Below, piece by piece: positions 6,883-8,276 of a DNA stretch of 8,276 nt. The translations under genes were made by a program, and so were the position numbers. The stretch's first letter is position 1; each line of letters opens with the position of its first letter. A model generated the notes under the pieces. That model had not been told where the DNA came from. It made no database searches and saw only the letters and a program-made list of their open reading frames with translations. Source of the DNA: Natronohydrobacter sp. (GTDB taxonomy: Bacteria > Pseudomonadota > Alphaproteobacteria > Rhodobacterales > Rhodobacteraceae); the NCBI GenBank assembly GCA_007117255.1, contig SKGU01000123.1:1-8276 (forward strand). The letters are read 5' to 3'.

Positions 6883-7659
6883 TCAGTGTGTCCTTTCAAG
6901 TGTCGCGACAGCCGCGCGGGCGCGCGGCCCGTGGAAATATTCATGTACCCAAGGATGATCCACTTCCAGCATATCTGCCATGGTGCCGGTGTATTTCACA
7001 TGCTTCTCAGCCAGAACAGCGATTCGGTCGCAGCAGGCATGCAGGCTGTCGAGATCATGTGTCACCATGAACACGGTCAGCCCCAGCGTTTCAGACAGGG
7101 CGCGGATCAATTCATCAAAAGCCGACGCGCCAATCGGGTCAAGCCCGGCAGTCGGCTCGTCCAGAAAAACGATTTCAGGGTCCAGCGCCAAGGCCCGCGC
7201 AAGGCCCGCGCGTTTGCGCATGCCGCCGGACAATTCGGACGGGTAATTGTCGCCCGCCTTGTAAGGCAAACCCGACATGGCGATCTTCAGATCGGCCAGT
7301 TCGCGGCGCAATCCGGGGTCCAGATTGGGCAAAGTCCGCATCGGCACTTCGACATTTTCGCGCACTGTCAGGCTGGAAAACAACGCGCCATCCTGAAACA
7401 TCACACCCATACGCGCATCAATCATGCGACGTTCGGCCTCGGAACAGTTCAGCGCGTCTTTCCCAAAGATCTTGATCGACCCGCCCTGCGGCGGGCGCAG
7501 ACCCGCAATACAGCGCAAGAGCACGGATTTGCCGGTGCCGGACCCGCCGACCACGCCCAGCACCTCGCCGCGGAAGAGATCAAGATCAAGGTTTTCATGC
7601 ACGACAGTGCTGCCAAACTGATTCCTGACGCCGCGTATTTCGATCACCGCCTCTGCCAT
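6883..7659 (-). CDS. mlaF: Lipid transport ABC ATPase, MlaF type
   Basis: Cytoplasmic ATPase that powers the MlaE-type permease. With the chosen start it has 258 residues. The ABC motifs are intact: Walker A GGSGTGKS (38-45), Q-loop Gln89 in MFQDGALFSSLTV, signature LSGGM (143-147) followed by RKRAGLARALA, Walker B IVFLDEPT (163-170) with catalytic Glu168, and switch His201. FQDGALFSSLTV and SGGMRKRAGLARA are hallmarks of the MlaF/Ttg2A group. An ATG at 7704 in the same frame would add 15 residues (MRCFLCFSRCWGFES) but lies inside the permease gene; I prefer the ATG at 7659 because it gives the usual family N-terminus, lies 4 bp after the permease stop and has GGGGA at 7673-7669. The C-terminal tail past residue 236 (HPWVHEYFHG) is the usual region where MlaF contacts its partners. 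Confidence 0.94.
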   Translation of the reverse strand: MAEAVIEIRGVRNQFGSTVVHENLDLDLFRGEVLGVVGGSGTGKSVLLRCIAGLRPPQGGSIKIFGKDALNCSEAERRMIDARMGVMFQDGALFSSLTVRENVEVPMRTLPNLDPGLRRELADLKIAMSGLPYKAGDNYPSELSGGMRKRAGLARALALDPEIVFLDEPTAGLDPIGASAFDELIRALSETLGLTVFMVTHDLDSLHACCDRIAVLAEKHVKYTGTMADMLEVDHPWVHEYFHGPRARAAVATLERTH

Positions 7660-7663
7660 GCTC

Positions 7664-8276
7664 TCAAATCCCCAACAGCGCGAAAAACACAGAAAACAGC
7701 GCATCCGCCACGATCACCATGAAAATCGCGCGCACAACCGCGCTGGAGGTCTGCGTGCCCAGACTTTCCGCATTGCCGCCCACCTGCATACCCGCATGAC
7801 ACCCGATCACGCCGATGATGATGGCAAAAACCGGCGCTTTGACAAAACCCACGATGACGTGATCAAGGCTGGTGTCATCCAGAAGCCGCGACAGGAACAT
7901 GCCGGGCGAAATGCCCAACTCGATCCAGGCCATCATCGCGCCACCAATCAGACCGGTGAGATTGGCAATCATCCCCAGAATGGGCAACACGATCAGCAGC
8001 GCCAGAATGCGCGGCACAAAAAGCGCGGTCGCAGGATCGATTGCCAGCGTGCGCATGGCATCGATTTCTTCGCGCATCTTCATCGAGCCGATCGCGGCGG
8101 TGAAGCTCGATGCCGTGCGCCCGGCCACGATGATCGCGGTCAGCAGAATGCCAAGCTCGCGCAGGATGGAAATTGCGATCAGATCGACCACGAAAATCTC
8201 GGCCCCGAACTGGCGCAGTTGCACTGAACCCTGAAAGGCCAGCACGACCCCGATCAGAAAGCCCATCAGCGCCACG
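7664..8276 (-). CDS. mlaE: Lipid transport ABC permease, MlaE type, N-terminus missing
   Basis: Inner-membrane permease of the MlaE family (Pfam MlaE); the frame is open to the right edge, so the true start lies outside the window. About 204 C-terminal residues are seen, compared with 260 for E. coli MlaE, so some 55 or more are absent; some relatives also carry an N-terminal STAS domain, which cannot be judged here. The first codon at the edge is GTG in mid-gene, not a start. The family core is clear: ILRELGILLTAIIVAGRTAS followed by FTAAIGSMKMREEIDAM and LAIDP, then PRILALLIVLPIL, and a C-terminal hydrophobic segment ending FFALLGI. Several helices are glycine- and alanine-rich. Its TGA (7666-7664) is 4 bp before the ATPase ATG, so it is the first visible gene of the transporter operon. 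Confidence 0.93.
   Translation of the reverse strand, partial: VALMGFLIGVVLAFQGSVQLRQFGAEIFVVDLIAISILRELGILLTAIIVAGRTASSFTAAIGSMKMREEIDAMRTLAIDPATALFVPRILALLIVLPILGMIANLTGLIGGAMMAWIELGISPGMFLSRLLDDTSLDHVIVGFVKAPVFAIIIGVIGCHAGMQVGGNAESLGTQTSSAVVRAIFMVIVADALFSVFFALLGI

Noticed and set aside
7660..7704. Upstream ATG at 7704 as the start of the ATPase
   Set aside because: It would add 15 Cys/Phe-rich residues atypical of MlaF and overlap the permease by about 40 bp; the ATG at 7659 has better spacing and family agreement.
6886..7722. 278-codon plus-strand frame opposite the MlaF ATPase gene
   Set aside because: Fully covered by the ATPase, which has all ABC motifs; the antisense product has no recognisable feature.

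Overview
The window looks like ordinary chromosomal DNA from an alphaproteobacterium, most likely of the order Rhodobacterales (Rhodobacter/Roseobacter relatives). This is inferred from the style of the 914-residue GyrA with an acidic insert in its C-terminal domain, from a Usg-family protein, from an Mla-type lipid transporter with a very long MCE protein, and from moderately GC-rich codon use. No mobile element, tRNA, rRNA, CRISPR array or sign of recent gene transfer is visible. Coding density is very high and all genes but one are on the minus strand.

Layout, left to right. Positions 1-148 (minus) hold the N-terminal 49 codons of a small unrecognised protein translated just behind gyrA. 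Positions 152-2896 (minus) are complete gyrA, starting at GTG. The 194-bp gap 2897-3090 lies between gyrA and the divergent usg; it carries a candidate promoter in each direction and a perfect 15-bp palindrome between them. usg (3091-3390) is the only plus-strand gene, and its 3' end overlaps that of the convergent dsbB by 14 bp. dsbB (3377-3847, minus) follows a DedA/VTT-domain membrane protein gene (3847-4425, minus, TTG start) with a one-base stop/start overlap. After a 106-bp gap comes a four-gene unit on the minus strand (4532-8276): MlaE-type permease (5' part outside the window), MlaF-type ATPase, long MlaD-type MCE protein and a PqiC-like lipoprotein. Its genes are separated by 4 and 3 bp and then overlap by 4 bp.

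How the genes work together. The four-gene unit is a cell-envelope lipid transport system: MlaE and MlaF form the inner-membrane ABC core, the MCE protein is anchored in the inner membrane and projects into the periplasm, and the lipoprotein probably meets it at the outer membrane. The next two genes, DedA-type and DsbB, are also envelope proteins (phospholipid-related membrane protein and disulfide-bond oxidase). gyrA supplies DNA gyrase subunit A. Usg is a conserved small protein of unknown biochemical role.

I found no wholly new system. The observations most worth a second look are the repeated motif in the long helical region of the MCE protein, the Mla-type core paired with a Pqi-type lipoprotein, a possible Tat signal on that lipoprotein, the palindrome between gyrA and usg, and the unrecognised truncated protein at the left edge.
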